Source: Desmodus rotundus
Taxonomy: Eukaryota; Chordata; Mammalia; Chiroptera; Phyllostomidae
Length of the DNA: 64,000 bases
Reading direction: 5' to 3'
Assembly (NCBI RefSeq): GCF_022682495.2
Contig: NC_071396.1
Location: 55,052,022-55,116,021, forward strand
The position numbers and the translations under genes were made by a program. Positions 1-11,655 of the stretch are shown here, in pieces (within the stretch, counting starts at the first letter, position 1; every line of letters starts with the position of its first letter). The notes under the pieces are model-generated. The model made no database searches and had not been told where the DNA came from. It was given only the letters and a program-made list of their open reading frames with translations.

Positions 1-538
1 ACACAGGAAACCACCAATTCAGTGGGAAACAATCAATGCTTAACATAGGAAAACAATCAACAAATTCAGTAAATTTTATAATTTTCAACTCATCAGTTTG
101 GGTCAAGTAGCCAAAACTGATGGTTGAATCACCATTACACCAGAGATTTCATTAAACAGAAAAGGATGCAAAGTATGTCTAAAACAACAATTTCAGCAGA
201 ACTTGAGACTTGTATGTCTTAGTATTCGGTAGAACATAGAAGGGTATTTCTATACAGAATTATTGAACTCTTTCCTTGTGTAGCTACCTTCTCCTTGGAG
301 CCTCAGCCTCTCTGAAAATTTACTTCTTTGTTCTTAATTCAGCAAGCTGTCCCTGATTTGCTTAGGACCCCCCCCCCCCACACAAGGGTCAAGCAAGTGC
401 TCAAAGCAGAAATCTGGGGTGCTCTAAGGGCTTACTTTATGTGTTTAGTTTTTTTTTTTAAGGAATCCCTGATTTTTAGAACAGTTACTTCACATATGTT
501 CATTTTTTCTCGTTGTTTATGGTGAGGAATAAATAAGC
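1..538. other. Unassigned AT-rich sequence
   Basis: I recognise no gene or repeat family here. There is a short C-run near 370 and a T-run near 450. The only open frame is short and starts inside low-complexity sequence, so I do not call it. Confidence 0.5.
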
Positions 539-905
539 TTAAGATCGATATCCCTCATAAGTATAGATGCAGAAATACTTAACAAAATGCTAGCAAATCA
601 AGGTCATCAGTATGTGCAGAGGATATTACAGTACAACCAATAAAAATTATCCCAAGAATGCAAGGTTGGTTTAACACACAGAAGTCAAACAATGTTATTG
701 ACCATATCAGGGAATAGCTGAGAAAAGGCATTTGATAAAATTCAGCACCATTTATTAAGAAAAAAATCTGAGAAAATTAAGAGTAGAAAGCACTTCCTCA
801 ACTGATTGACAACACAAAATTTTTTAATATTATGCTTAATGGTAAAAACAAGCAAGGTGCCAATACTCATTACTTTTATCTAAACTTTATTGGATGTCCC
901 AGACA
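539..905 (+). mobile_element. Ancient L1 ORF2 (reverse transcriptase) fragment
   Basis: Conceptual translation in shifting frames gives decayed L1 reverse-transcriptase phrases in the right order: a DAEILNKMLANQ-like stretch near 565-600, a QECKVGL-like stretch near 650-670, and [10 protein letters not shown] near 720-750. Several stops and frameshifts break it. It is far more diverged than the L1 copies at 5.6-24.5 kb and is a separate, older insertion. Edges are approximate. Confidence 0.75.
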
Positions 906-929
906 AAATCATAAGACAAATATCAAATT

Positions 930-972
930 TTATTTATCTGTATTTATCTACCTATCTATCTATCTGATATAT
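930..972. repeat. Degenerate (CTAT)n microsatellite
   Basis: A short run of ctat/atct units ends in gatatatgtatagatag. It is imperfect and probably old. Confidence 0.8.
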
Positions 973-1319
973 GTATAGATAGGGAAAAAGGATTGTGGTT
1001 AGGGCTGAATATAGAGTTGGTGATTGGTGATGTAGGATTGACTCACTTAGAGATAGTCATTGAGGTTACAGGTAGAAATGCAGAGAAAAACAAAATGATG
1101 ACCAAGGAGAGGACTTTGAAGAATTCCTATAGTAGCAGAATTTGAATGAACTAGAAAACTAAAAATTTGCTTTTTCCTCTTTTTTTCAACTACATAACTA
1201 ATTATAATAGCAATAGCCTGAAAATATCAATTTTAAAAATTTCCTAATATTTTAACTTTCCTGCATCACCACAACAATCTCCCTAGTTGGAATTTTCATC
1301 TTTTTTTACCTTGAGAATT
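973..1319. other. Unassigned sequence
   Basis: AT-rich single-copy-looking DNA with no recognisable frame, RNA or repeat family. Confidence 0.45.
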
Positions 1320-1890
1320 GCAGCCACAGCCTGCAGTATTATGCCATTCCCAGGTTCATATATACCTTGTCTGTTTTGTTTTCTGTAATTCATCCAAATC
1401 ACTCTTTCTAAAAAGCAAGTATAATCATATTATTTCATATTAAGCCCTTTAGTAGTTTCCACTTTCCTTTAAATGAAGACCAAACACCCTCCATCATTTT
1501 TAGAACGCTTCAGAACTTGGTCTTGTCTTCACACTCAACCCATTCTCTTGCCACTCCCACAAGCATGTTACCCTCTATTCACTGTAACTTCTTTAAGTTC
1601 CTTGATAGTTCCAAGCACTCTAAAAACACTTTATGTCAAATCTCACCATCCAGTTAACTTTCTAAATGTATCATAATCATTGACTTATCCACTTAATGGT
1701 ACTTCCTCTGGGACATCAAGTATTGGGCAGGTTCCCCTATTCTGTGCTCTCCTAGCACTCTGTAGAACCCCCCCCCCAACCCGTCTGAAGACACTTTTGC
1801 ATCATGATTAACTGTTTTGTTACTATTTTCTCCACTCTCTTCCAAGGCACAGTGCTTGGCACAGAGACTATACTAATTGAGTAAATGTTA
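1320..1890 (+). mobile_element. L2 LINE 3' part
   Basis: The stretch ctctttctaaaaagcaagta at about 1402 is the well-known L2 3'-terminal word. It is followed in order by the L2 'aagcccttt...agtttccactttcc' block and a terminal 'cacagtgcttggcacagag...gagtaaatgtt' block. L2 is an ancient CR1-clade LINE. The copy is non-coding, diverged and 5' truncated, and a C-run near 1769 interrupts it. Confidence 0.8.
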
Positions 1891-2177
1891 AATATCAAGA
1901 GAGAGAACAAGAAGAGAAGTCAGTGAAGGATTGTTTGGGGGAAACAGAACCTGAATCAATAAAGTAAGAGAAGTTGCACTTTACAAAACTTGCATTTATT
2001 AAAAATACATTTTCATGTGTCTTTTTTGATTTGCAGAGTAATTTCCTCCTATGAAGTGCTTAGTGTTTACTATCCCCAATGTAGAAAATCTGAAAATAGT
2101 TTTCTAACCTAAATTATGGCCACATGTGGCCAACCTCAGATTAGAAGCATCTTTTGATTCCAAATCTGTGTGTTTTA

Positions 2178-2610
2178 GTTGCAGTAAGTAACACTAGCTG
2201 CTGTAACAAACAACTCAAAAGTGTGGTATCCTCACAAAATAAATGTTTATTTCTCATAAATGTTACAGAGCCCATTGTGGGAGGAGGGGCGGGTAGTGTT
2301 CTGACAGATGGGTCTTCATGGACCTGGACACTTTCCATGCCATGTGCTTCTTCCAGCTTAACAAACATCTTCAAGAATCTGACATCATATATGTGTCATC
2401 CAGGTGAAGGAAAAAGGGAGAGAAGAGATCAAAGGGAAGGCAAATTGATTATAGCTGCTTAGACCAAACAATAAAATATCTCTTCCATCTACATTCCATT
2501 GATGAGAACTAGTCAGATTACCCCCATATACAGGGTAGGTTGGAAAATGGAATAAGCTGTGTGCTGAGGATGAGAAAATGGGTTTTATGAGCATCAAATC
2601 GGTCTCTGTC
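2178..2610 (+). mobile_element. Ancient mammalian repeat, probably LTR-derived
   Basis: It begins with gctgctgtaacaaacaactc followed by a 'tttatttctcataaatg' block and ends with 'gatgagaactagtcagatta'. This order recurs in a mammal-wide, probably LTR-derived repeat (MLT/MER style). I cannot assign the subfamily by eye. Apparent frames on both strands are spurious. Confidence 0.5.
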
Positions 2611-2639
2611 AAAACATACATGCATTAATTAGTTCATTT

Positions 2640-3170
2640 ATTTCATCACACAGGTATACATTTTATTGCTTACTAAAACTGGGAACCATTCTAAAATATG
2701 GAGATAAAATACAATCTTAAACTTTATGATCCTTACATTCTAAAGAGGGTATGCAGATTTTTAAAAAATAAAATAAAATTTCCTATTGAGAAAAGAAAAG
2801 CTGTATACAAGGACAGAAGTATTAGTCATATAGGCTGGTCAAGGAAACATCTCTGGTCAGAGAACATTTGCAGAGAGCTGTAGGAAGTAAAGGAACAAGC
2901 CATGTGGATATAATCATGAGGTAGATCTGGCACAGAACAGCAACTGCAGAGACCTCATGGTGCTTGATGTGTGTGAAGGTCAGTAAGGTGGCCACTCTGG
3001 CTGGAGCAAAGTGGAAGTGGTGGAAGGTTATAGATGATGCGGTCAGCAAAGCAGTAGGTTAGCAGTTCAGGTTGGCCTTTGTAGGCCATGATGAGACCTG
3101 AGCTGTGAGGATGCTGGAGGAGTAAAATGACCTGACATGTTTCCATAGTGTCACTCTGGAAAATAGGCAG
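2640..3170 (-). mobile_element. L2 LINE 3' part
   Basis: On the plus strand the reverse-complement L2 order is visible: 'gggaaccattctaaaatatgg', then 'ccttacattctaaagagg', 'gaacaagccatgtggatata', 'gtggccactctggctggagc' and finally 'ggcctttgtaggccatgatg'. These are the standard L2 blocks in antisense. There is no coding capacity. Confidence 0.8.
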
Positions 3171-3224
3171 TTGTAGAACAGGCGAGTAGTTCTCTGAAGT
3201 ATAGTGAATTATAATGTCTCACCT

Positions 3225-3770
3225 ATCTTACTTTTTTCAATTGAGGTATAATTTATATAAAGTAATATTCATGGTCTTTGGAGTTTGTGAGTTTGGACAA
3301 GCACATACAATCATGTAACCCCCTCCACTATAATAACTATATAAAACAGTTCCCTCACCCCCCCCCACCAAATTTCGTTATACTGCCCCTCACAGTAACC
3401 CTCTCTCCCAATTCCCACAGACTAGTGACCACTGGTCTGTTTTCTGTCCCTGCAGTGCTGCCCTTTTCAAAATGCCATATCAGTGGAGTCATAGAGTACA
3501 TATCCTTTTGAGTCTGACTTCTTTCACTTCGCATTATGCATTTAAGATTTATCCATGTTGTGTGTTTTGGTAGTTTGGTCCTTTTCATTGCTAAGTTATA
3601 CACTGTTGAATGGATATACCACAGTTTCTTTTTTCATTCACAAGAATTTGTGATTTTTCCAGTATTCAACAGTTATGAGTAAAGCCTCTACAGACATTAG
3701 TTTTGTGTGTGTGTGTGTGTAAATGTAAGTTTTCATTTGTCTCAGGAAAATATCTAGAATGGGATATTTT
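3225..3770 (-). mobile_element. Old L1 (L1M-type) 3' end
   Basis: The antisense L1M 3'-UTR order is clear: 'attgaggtataattta' near 3240, 'cccacagactagtgaccact' near 3413, 'catatcagtggagtcataga' near 3477, 'ttatccatgttgtgtg' near 3549 and 'gttgaatggatataccacag' near 3605. A C-run near 3358 and a (GT)n tract at 3704-3720 lie inside it. Confidence 0.8.
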
Positions 3771-3839
3771 ACTTTTAAAAGTCCAATTCAATTAGGCATT
3801 AAACTACAGAGGAAAGTCTTTCATTAATTAATTGCATAC

Positions 3840-4215
3840 ATATGAAGTCCACATTATGTACAAGGTGTTAGAGCTATCACAGTGAATACACCAGATAAGG
3901 GCCCTTTCTCTGTGTAATATGGAGACATGGGTATGCCTACCATATTCCAGGCACTAGAAATAAAATAAAGGAAAAAATACAATTACTTTTTCTGTTGTAT
4001 TAGCAAGCTAAAAATTAAGAAAATATCAAGCCCAGATGAGTACAAAAAATAAAATAAAGTGGGTATTGTAAAAGATCAGAGGCAATTTCCCTGAATAAGG
4101 CACATTTAAGCCAAAGCTGGAGAGATGAGGAAGCACCATCCATCCTAAGATCTGGAACAAGGGTGTTTAGGGCAGTGGAACAGACAGGACAAAGGCAATG
4201 AGTGTTCAATGAGAT
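3840..4215 (-). mobile_element. L2 LINE fragment
   Basis: Antisense L2 blocks are present: 'ttatgtacaaggtgttagag' near 3855 and 'gcacatttaagccaaagctg' near 4101, followed by a 'gatgagg...atctggaacaagggtgtt' block. It is diverged and non-coding. Confidence 0.7.
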
Positions 4216-5380
4216 AGAGTAAGTGAAAGGTATTGAATCAGTGTATGTCAGACAGTGGTCTAGATATTAATCTACCTTCCAAGTTATAACATTCTTCACT
4301 TAAGTAGAATTCCCAGTAAAATTATCACCCTATAAAATATGGAGTAACAATTAGACCTAATAAGGAAGAATGTTCCTGTAGCTAAACATCAAGTCTGTCC
4401 TACCACTGTGATCACCTCTGCTCCCCTAAGCTAAAAATAAAGTGGGCCAAGGAAGTGGGAGTGAGTTCTACATGACTGTCTGCACATACAGTGGAAGTAA
4501 TTTAATGGTGATGCCTCAATGACTTTCACAGTGGCATCTCACTTACTCTAAAAAAAAATGGAATAGAGAACAAGCCAGAGGTCTCAGGCAGTATGTCAAG
4601 ATACTTTATAGAACCAAAGAAAGCTATAAAACAAAGCAAACCAACAACCAAAAGTCACTGACAGCTAAAAGAAATGGACTGCTTCGAGCAGAATTTTCTC
4701 TGGTTCTGTGATTCAGTGTCCTTTCCTCTGAGACATATATGCTTTCTGAGATAATAAAGCCTCGTGGAGAGACTCACAATATCCACCAGGTTTCCTGAGC
4801 TTACATTACATCTAAATTTGTGCTTTACAAAGATGTGGCAATTGTGGATACCTTTGCCACAGTAAGTTAGAAAACTCCAGATTGAATGACAACTTCCTTT
4901 TGGATCAATTGTTATCTAGGAGCATGGAAACGTAGGTGACCCAAGCTCAAAACACTAATCTAAATGTTGCTGTCTGTTTTCTGACAACATAGCTATAATA
5001 TGATCAAAAGGCAAATTCTATTAGGTACCCAGTGATACCTCAATTTGAGACCAATCTAAAAATAGGGTCATCAAATAAATATGAGGGTAGGACTTAGGCC
5101 AAAAAATATGTTCAAATATATGAATGTGGGTACGGTTTGGAGGTTAGTATATATACCCCTTGGGAATGGAAGATTTATTAAAATTACATGGTAGAGCTTT
5201 AGGCTACCCAGAGGGATTATAATAGCATGCTTAACATTATCAGTCATTCCACTTGTAAATAATGATGGATAAATGGATGAACGAATCTCTTGTCAATGAG
5301 GTAGCTTGAATGAACATGATTGTTTTGTGCTTGTAACTTCTGAAAACACCAGTGGGGAAATAAGTATATAGAAGTCTACA
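4216..5380. other. Unassigned sequence
   Basis: About 1.1 kb in which I recognise no gene, RNA or repeat family. Base composition is ordinary for AT-rich mammalian intergenic DNA. Confidence 0.45.
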
Positions 5381-5385
5381 AAAAA

Positions 5386-5432
<47 letters not shown>

Positions 5433-5433
5433 C
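5381..5433. repeat. (AAAG)n microsatellite
   Basis: Thirteen or so near-perfect aaag units. The purity suggests it is young or actively slipping. The frame across it on the minus strand (poly FLS repeats) is an artefact of the repeat. Confidence 0.97.
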
Positions 5434-5580
5434 AAGCGACATAGGAGAAGAACCTAGATGAGAGGCATCAACAGCATAAAAAGGAAGAAAATAAAGCTGA
5501 AATCTAGTACTGATGTGAAGAGCCAATTTGGAACAGACCAGTGTTAGCCTCAGAACCTAAGAGGTTTAGGCTTCCAAGGT

Positions 5581-5591
5581 TTTGTGTAATT
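5581..5591. repeat. Target-site duplication of the U6-L1 chimera, 3' side
   Basis: TTTGTGTAATT here is repeated exactly at 10174-10184, just beyond the 5' end of the U6 sequence. It brackets the composite element as one insertion. Confidence 0.9.
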
Positions 5592-5867
5592 GTTTTTATT
5601 ATTTTAAATTTTTATTCTTATGCAATTGCAGTTATTTGCATTTTCTCACCATCCCTCTACCCCACCTCCCACACCACCACCCCCAGTCTTACCCAACTCC
5701 CTCCCCCACCTCCACCCTCCCCCTTGATTTTGTCCCTGTGTCCTTTATAGTAGTTCCTGTAATCCCCTCTCCTCATTGTTCCCTCCCCACTCCCCCCTGA
5801 CCATTGTTAGATTGTTCTTAACTTCAATGTCTCTGGTTATATTTTGTTTCCTTTTTTCTTCTATTGC

Positions 5868-8800
5868 TTATGTTCCAGTTAAAGGTGAGATCATATGGTA
5901 TTTGTCCCTCACCATCTGGCTTATTTCACTTAGCATAATGCTCTCCAGTTCCATCCATGCTGTTGCAAAGGGTATAAACTCCTTCTTTCTCTGTACTGTG
6001 TAGAATTCCATTGTGTAAATATACCATAGTTTTTGGATCCACTCATTTGCTGATGGGCACTTAGGTTGCTTCCAGTATATGGCTATTGTAAATTGTGCTG
6101 CTATGAACATTGGGGTGCATAGGTTCTTTTAGATTGGTGTTTCAGGGCTCTTAGGGTATAATCCCAGCAGCGGAATTGCTGGATCAAAGGGCAGTTCCAT
6201 TTTTAGTTTTCTGAGGAAATTCCATACTGTTTTCAACAGTGGCCTCACCAGTCTGCATTCCCATCAACAGTACACTAGGGTTCCCTTTTCTCCGCATCCT
6301 CTCCAACATTTGTTTGTGGATTTGTTTATGTTGGCCACTCTGACTGGTGTGAGATGGTACCTCATTGTGGTTTTAATTTGCATCTCTCTGATGGCTAGTG
6401 ATGCTGAGCATCTTTTCATATGTCTCTGGGCCCTCTGTATGTCTTCCTTGGAGAAGTGTCTGTTCAAGTCCTTTGCCCATTTTTGAATTGGGTTGTTTGT
6501 CTTCCTGTATTGGAGCTGTGTGAGTTCTTTATATATTTTGGAGATCAGGCCCTTGTCAGAGGTATCATGGGCAAATATGTTTTCCCATACTGTTGGTTCT
6601 CTTTGTAATTTAGTGCTGTTTTCTTTAGCCACACAGAACCTTTTTAGTTTGATGAGGTCCCATTTGTTTATTCTTTCCTTTATGACCCTTGCTTTAGGGG
6701 ACATGTCTGTGAGGATGTTGCTGCGTGGAATGTCTGAGATTTTCCTGCCAATGTTTTCCTCAAGGACTTTCATGGTGTTACAACTTATATTTAAGTCTTT
6801 TATCCATCTCGAGTTATTTTTGTGTATGGTGTAAGTTGGTGATCGAGTTTAATTTTTTTGCACGTAGCTGTCCAGATCTCCCAACATCATGGGTTGAAGA
6901 GGCTGTTTTTGCTTCATTTTATGCTCCTGCCTCCTTTGTCAAATATTAATTGACCGTAAAGACTTGAGTTTATTTCTGGGCTCTCTGTTCTGTTCCATTG
7001 GTCTATGTGCCTGTTTTTATGCCAGTACCAGGGTGTTTTGAACAGTGGCCTTTTAATACAGTTTGATATCAGGTATTGTGATCCCTCCTGCTTTGTTCTT
7101 CTTTCTCCAAATTGCTGCAGGTATTCGGGTCATTTATGGTTCCATATGAATTCTGAAATGTTTGTTCCATATCTGTGAAATAGGTCATGGGTACTCTAAT
7201 AGGGATTGCATTGAATCTATAAATTGCTTTGGGTAGTATGGCCATTTTGATGATGTTAATTCTTCCAATCCATGAGCATGGTACATGCTTCCATTTGTTT
7301 GTGTCTTCCTTAATTTCTTTCTTCAGTGTTGTGTAGTTCTCTGAGTACAGTTCTTTTACCTCCTTGGTTAGGTTTATTCCTAGGTACTTTATTTTTCTTG
7401 TTGCTTTATCTAATGGGATTTTTTCCCTGATTTCTGTTTCTGCAGTTTGGATGTGGTATACAGGAATGCCTTTGATTTCTGAGTATTGACTTTGTATCCA
7501 GCTGTTTTGCCAAATTCATTTATTAGGTTGAGTAGTTTTTTGGTGGAGTTCATAGGATTTTCCATGTACACTATCACGTCATCTGCAAACAGTGACAGTT
7601 GCATTTCCTCCTTTCCAATTTGGATGCCTTTTATTTCTTTGTCTTGTCTGATTGCTGTGGCTAGGACTTCCAATACTATGTTGAATAGGAGTAGTGGCAG
7701 AGGGCATCCTTGTCTTGTTCCTGATCTTAAAGGGAAAGCTCTAAGTTTTTGTCCATTGAGTATGATGTTGGCTGTAGGTCTCTCATATATGTATGGCCTT
7801 TATTATGTTGAGGAATGCTCCCTTTATTCCCACTTTGCTGAGTGTTTTTATCAGAAATGGGTGCTGTATCTTATCAAATGCTTTTTCTGCATATATTGAT
7901 ATGATCATGTGATTTTTGTCTTTGCTGTTGTTTATGTAATGTATTATGTTTATTGATTTGCAAATATTGTACCAAACTTGCATCCCTGGGATGAATCCCA
8001 CTTGGTCATGGTGTATGATCTTTTTAATGTATTACTGGATGTGGTTTGCCAATATTTTGTTGAGAATTTTAGCATCTATATTCACCAGAGATATTGGCCT
8101 GAAGTTTTCTTTCTTCATTGTGTGTTTATCGGGTTTTGGGATTAGGATTATGCTGGCTTCATAAAAAGAGTTGGGGAGTCTTCCATCAGTTTGGATTTTT
8201 CAAATAGTCTGTGAAGGATAGGGGTTAGCTCTTCCTTAAATGCTTTGTAGAATTCTCCTGAGAAACTATCTGGTCCAGGGCTTTGTGTGTTGGGAATCTT
8301 TTGATGACTGCTTCAATTTTGTCTGCTGTTATTGGTCTGTTCAGGTTTTCTGCTTCTTCTTCATTCAGTTTTGGAAGATTATATTTTTCTAGAAATGTGT
8401 CCATTTCACCTAGGTTTTCAAATTTCTTGGCATACAGTTCTTCGTAGTAATTTCTTACAATCCTTTGTATTTCTGTGGTATCAGTTGTAATCTCTCCTCT
8501 TTCATTTCTAATTGTGTGTATTTGCATCCTCTCTCTTTTTTTCTTGATGAGCCTGCTTAAGGGCTTGTTGATTTTGTTTATCTTTTCAAAGAACTAGCTC
8601 CTGGATTCATTGGTCCTTAGAAGTGTGCTTTTAGTCTCTATGTCATTTAACTCTGCTCTGATCTTGGTTTTTTCCTTCCTTCTGCTTGCTCTGGGCTGTC
8701 TTTGTTGTTGTTCCTCGAGTTCTTGTAGGCGTAGTGTTAGCTTGTTTGTTTGAAATGTTTCTATCTTTTTAAGGTAGGCCTGTATTGCTATGAACTTCCC

Positions 8801-9679
8801 TCTCAGGACTGCCTTTGCTGTGTCCCATAGGTTTTGGGTTGTTGTGAGTTCATTTTCATTTGTTTCCAGAAAGTTTTTGATTTCTTCCCTAATCTTGTTC
8901 TTGACCCATTCATTGTTTAATAGCATGCTATTCAGTCTCCATGATTTTCAGTGTTTGGGTTTTTTTCCTTTGCGGTTGGTTTCTAGTTTCAGTCCCTTGT
9001 GGTCAGAGAAAATGCTTGATATGATTTCAATTTTCTTGAAATTTTGAGGCTTGCCTTGTGTCCTATCATGTGGTCTATCTTTGAAAATGTTCCATGTACA
9101 CTTGAAAAGAATGTATATTTTTCTTCTTTGGGATGAAAAGCTCTATATATATCAGTTGAGTCCATTTCATCTAGCACATTGTTAAGTGACACCATATCTT
9201 TGTTGATATTTTGTTTGGAAGACCTGTCCATTTTGACAGTGGGGTGTTAAAGTCCCCTACTATAATTGTGTTGCTGTCAATATTTTTCTTGAAGTCCTCC
9301 AAGATTTTCTTTATGTATTTGGGTGCTCCTATGTTGGGTGCATATATATTTACTATGTTTATGTCTTCTTGGTGGATTCTTCCTTTGAGTATTATGAAGT
9401 GACCTTCTAGGTCTCTCTTTATGGCCCTTCCTTTGAAGTCTATTTTGTCTGATATGAGTATTGCTACCCGTGCCTTTTTTTTTCCTGTTCATTTGCTTGG
9501 AAAATTTATTTCTAGCCCTTCACTTTCAGTCTGTGTAAGTCTTTTGTCCTGAGATGGGTCTCTTGTAGGCAGCATATGTGTGGGTCATGTTTTCTTATCC
9601 ATTCAGCTATTCTATGTCTTTTGATTGGAGCATTTAATCCATTTTCATTTAAGGTTATTATCGATAGGTAGTTATTCAT
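5868..9679 (-). pseudogene. L1 ORF2 (endonuclease/reverse transcriptase), dead copy
   Basis: ORF2p is the endonuclease and reverse transcriptase of LINE-1. The start codon is at 9677-9679, 52 bases after the ORF1 stop. The frame is broken by in-frame TAG and TAA codons in the endonuclease part (9512-9514 and 9506-9508), a TAG before the reverse transcriptase (8594-8596), and one-base losses in A-runs near 9229-9236, 8278-8286 and 8194-8201. All six also occur in the plus-strand copy. The catalytic FADD motif of the reverse transcriptase (near 7590) is kept here. The C-terminal cysteine region (near 6300) and the terminal MISPLTGT are present. Further private lesions occur, for example near 7430. 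Confidence 0.93.
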
Positions 9680-9731
9680 TGCCAGTTTTTCCTACCTGTG
9701 TTCCTCTCTCTTTCTCTTTTCCTTCCTTTCC

Positions 9732-10037
9732 TTAAAGCAGTCCCTTTAGCATCTCTTGCAGACCTGGTTTGGTGGAAGTGTATTCTTTTAGACTTCTTTT
9801 GTCTGGGAAACTCCTTATTTGGCCTTCTATCTTGATTGAGAGCCTTGCTGGGTAAAGTATTCTTCGTTGCAGGCCTCTGGTTCTCATTACTTGGAATATT
9901 TTTTGCCATTCTCTTCTGGCTTGGAGCGTTTCCATTGAGAAGTCAGTTGCTAACCTTATTGGGGCTCCCTTGTATGTTACTTTCTGTTTCTCCCTTGCTG
10001 CCTTTAAGATCCTCTCTTTGTCTTGGAAATTTGCCAT
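9732..10037 (-). pseudogene. L1 ORF1 C-terminal fragment, open
   Basis: ORF1p is the RNA-binding chaperone of LINE-1. This 101-residue open segment corresponds to its conserved C-terminal RNA-binding region. Recognisable phrases are MANFQDKERILKAAREKQ, METLQARREWQKIFQVM, LYPARLSIKIEGQIRSFPDK and the terminal LQEMLKGLL. The first methionine is internal to ORF1. The true start is absent because the L1 part ends about 35 bases upstream, at the U6 junction. The segment is open but should not be functional without the coiled coil and RRM. Confidence 0.9.
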
Positions 10038-10072
10038 TTTAATTATGATGTGTCTTGCAGTGGGCCTCTTTT

Positions 10073-10170
10073 AAAAATATGGAATCCTTCACAAATTTGG
10101 GTGTCATCCTTGCACAGGCGCCATGCTATTCTTCTCTGTATTTTAGAAAATGTGCTGCCGAAGCAAGCAC
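10073..10170 (-). pseudogene. RNU6: U6 snRNA pseudogene fused to L1
   Basis: Read on the minus strand it starts with the exact U6 5' terminus (GTGCTTGCTTCGGCAGCAC, one change), passes through a GAAGAATAGCATGGCGCCTG block and a CAAGGATGACACCCAAATT block, and ends in the U6 3' terminus CCATATTTTT. About nine bases are missing after the first 25 nt. U6 is the catalytic spliceosomal RNA, made by Pol III from an upstream promoter that is not copied here, so this is not expected to be expressed. Its U-tail joins L1 ORF1 directly, with no poly(A) between. Confidence 0.95.
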
Positions 10171-10173
10171 AGA

Positions 10174-10184
10174 TTTGTGTAATT
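10174..10184. repeat. Target-site duplication of the U6-L1 chimera, 5' side
   Basis: Exact second copy of TTTGTGTAATT. Three extra bases (aga) separate it from the U6 5' end; they may be untemplated. In element orientation the nick site reads CTT/AATAA, compatible with the L1 endonuclease preference for TT/AAAA. Confidence 0.9.
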
Positions 10185-10600
10185 ATTAAGGAACTGGAAA
10201 GAGGTGAGCCTGAATTGAGAGGATGTTTGAGAAACCTTGTAAGTGGTAGTTACTCCCCTACCCCACCTCACACTAGGGCCCCTCCACCCCTTCTCACACC
10301 CATCGACCCATTTCCTCACTCTGTGAAGCTAAGAGCTTCACTTGCTGGGGAAATTGAACCAGGGAACCTTGAGACTTGTACCAGACTGCATGACCACAAT
10401 TTTCAGTAATACTTATTTGTATATGTTGATTTGTTTGCACAGCTTTTGATTGTAATGCTAAACAGATGAATCATACATATTTTTTTTTTACTATATGGCT
10501 ATGAATACAAATATCCTAAGGTTTAAAGTATTAGTTTATAATTTTGTACTAGCGGCAAGTTTTCTCTGAAGCAACTATTAGAGGTTCCTCTCATTTCAAA
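10185..10600. other. Unassigned sequence
   Basis: Contains a C-rich stretch near 10255-10320 and an A/T-rich tail. No family or gene recognised. Confidence 0.4.
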
Positions 10601-10715
10601 GCTTTCCCCAACAGTATCACTTACCTCTTGGGGTTGTTATGGGTATTAAATGAGAGAATGTGAACAAGTCTAGGTGAAGTACATAGTGAATATTACACAA
10701 TTACTTGGCTCCATT
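10601..10715 (+). mobile_element. Possible MIR fragment
   Basis: The block 'ttggggttgttatgggtattaaatgagagaatg' resembles the MIR segment 'gttgttgtgaggattaaatgag', followed by a weak 'agtacatagtgaat'. It is short and diverged. Confidence 0.45.
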
Positions 10716-11655
10716 CTTTTTTCTTTCAAATCTCCTTCCTGCTCTCATCTAATGGACATCTTTTTTCATGCACCCAATATTCATTCCCCCATTTCTATAG
10801 GATTAGTACCTTACTTTTTAGTGGATAACTCTGTACTTAATCACTAAGACCTGTGGGTTGGAAAGAGCTGACCTTACTGTGCCACCTCCAAAAGGTGGGG
10901 ATGAGACTTAAATCTAACCCATGCCTCAAGGGTCACAGGAAATTTTTATTGAGCTATATATAGCACAATAGTCTTGCTGATCAGAACCAATACATAGGGC
11001 TTATGAGTATGTTGAGGAAGAAAAGACCTTCCCACAGGGACTGCTGGGCAGTGAGAGGTAAGCCTGGAGCCATTGGTGGCCAGCGTGACTGATATCAGGT
11101 GGCCAGCTTGCCTGAAAGTGAAGCCAACATGAAGAGCAGCAGAGACAAGGCTTCACTGAGTTCAGACAATGGCAGGGAGTACTTTCGTTCAGCTGTGCCT
11201 GAACTTTCTCAGTTATGCTGGCCAACAAATCTCCTCCAATTTTCCTAAGGTTGGATTGAGAGATTGGTACTTCCAAGTATAAGCCTATAACCCAATCACA
11301 TTATTGTATTCATTCCATTCTTTCAAGATGTTCTTCTCTGTTGAATCCCTCTTCTCAGTATTTCTTCGCATATTTTAAATTATTGTTTACTGAATTCTAT
11401 ATTTTGTCCAGAAATTATGCATTGTTTAAAAAATAACTTCCATAGTATGACACACCATTTCATGTAATTGATAAGGATAAGGGCTTGGTTTTTGACAGAT
11501 CTTTGTTGTGTGGTTTGGAAAAAATTGTTGATCATTCCTAAGTCTGTACTAATTAGATTTTTGCATAGTCACTATAATGAAAATTCTCTCATCAGGGTCA
11601 CTTATGGAATAATCCACATTTCTATATTCATTGCTCAATTTCCAGTCCTCTCCTT
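10716..11655. other. Unassigned sequence
   Basis: No gene recognised. The part around 11000-11280 is more GC-rich and has a 91-codon open frame on the minus strand with no known motif. It may be a decayed repeat. Confidence 0.4.

Larger units (their letters stand above)
5592..10071 (-). mobile_element. 5'-truncated L1, L1 part of a U6-L1 chimera
   Basis: This is a minus-strand L1 that runs from the poly(A) end near 5592 through the 3' UTR, ORF2 and the last third of ORF1. It stops abruptly at 10071, where the equivalent full-length copy continues. The sequence closely matches the plus-strand L1 at 13.7-20.8 kb. In place of the missing 5' part there is a U6 snRNA copy in the same orientation. 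A single duplication flanks L1 and U6 together, which indicates one integration with template switching from L1 RNA to U6 RNA. The element cannot move by itself because ORF2 is broken. Confidence 0.95.

Noticed and set aside
5293..5526. Frame with FLSFFLSFFLSF repeats resembling a membrane protein
   Set aside because: Artefact of the (AAAG)n microsatellite.
6264..6773. 169-codon minus frame
   Set aside because: It is the C-terminal half of L1 ORF2 in the U6-fused copy, not a host gene.
6493..7899. Hydrophobic plus-strand frames rich in F, L, S
   Set aside because: Antisense translations of A-rich L1 ORF2; the hydrophobic look comes from T-rich codons.
10073..10170. Functional U6 gene
   Set aside because: About nine bases are missing and the upstream Pol III promoter elements are replaced by unrelated flank.
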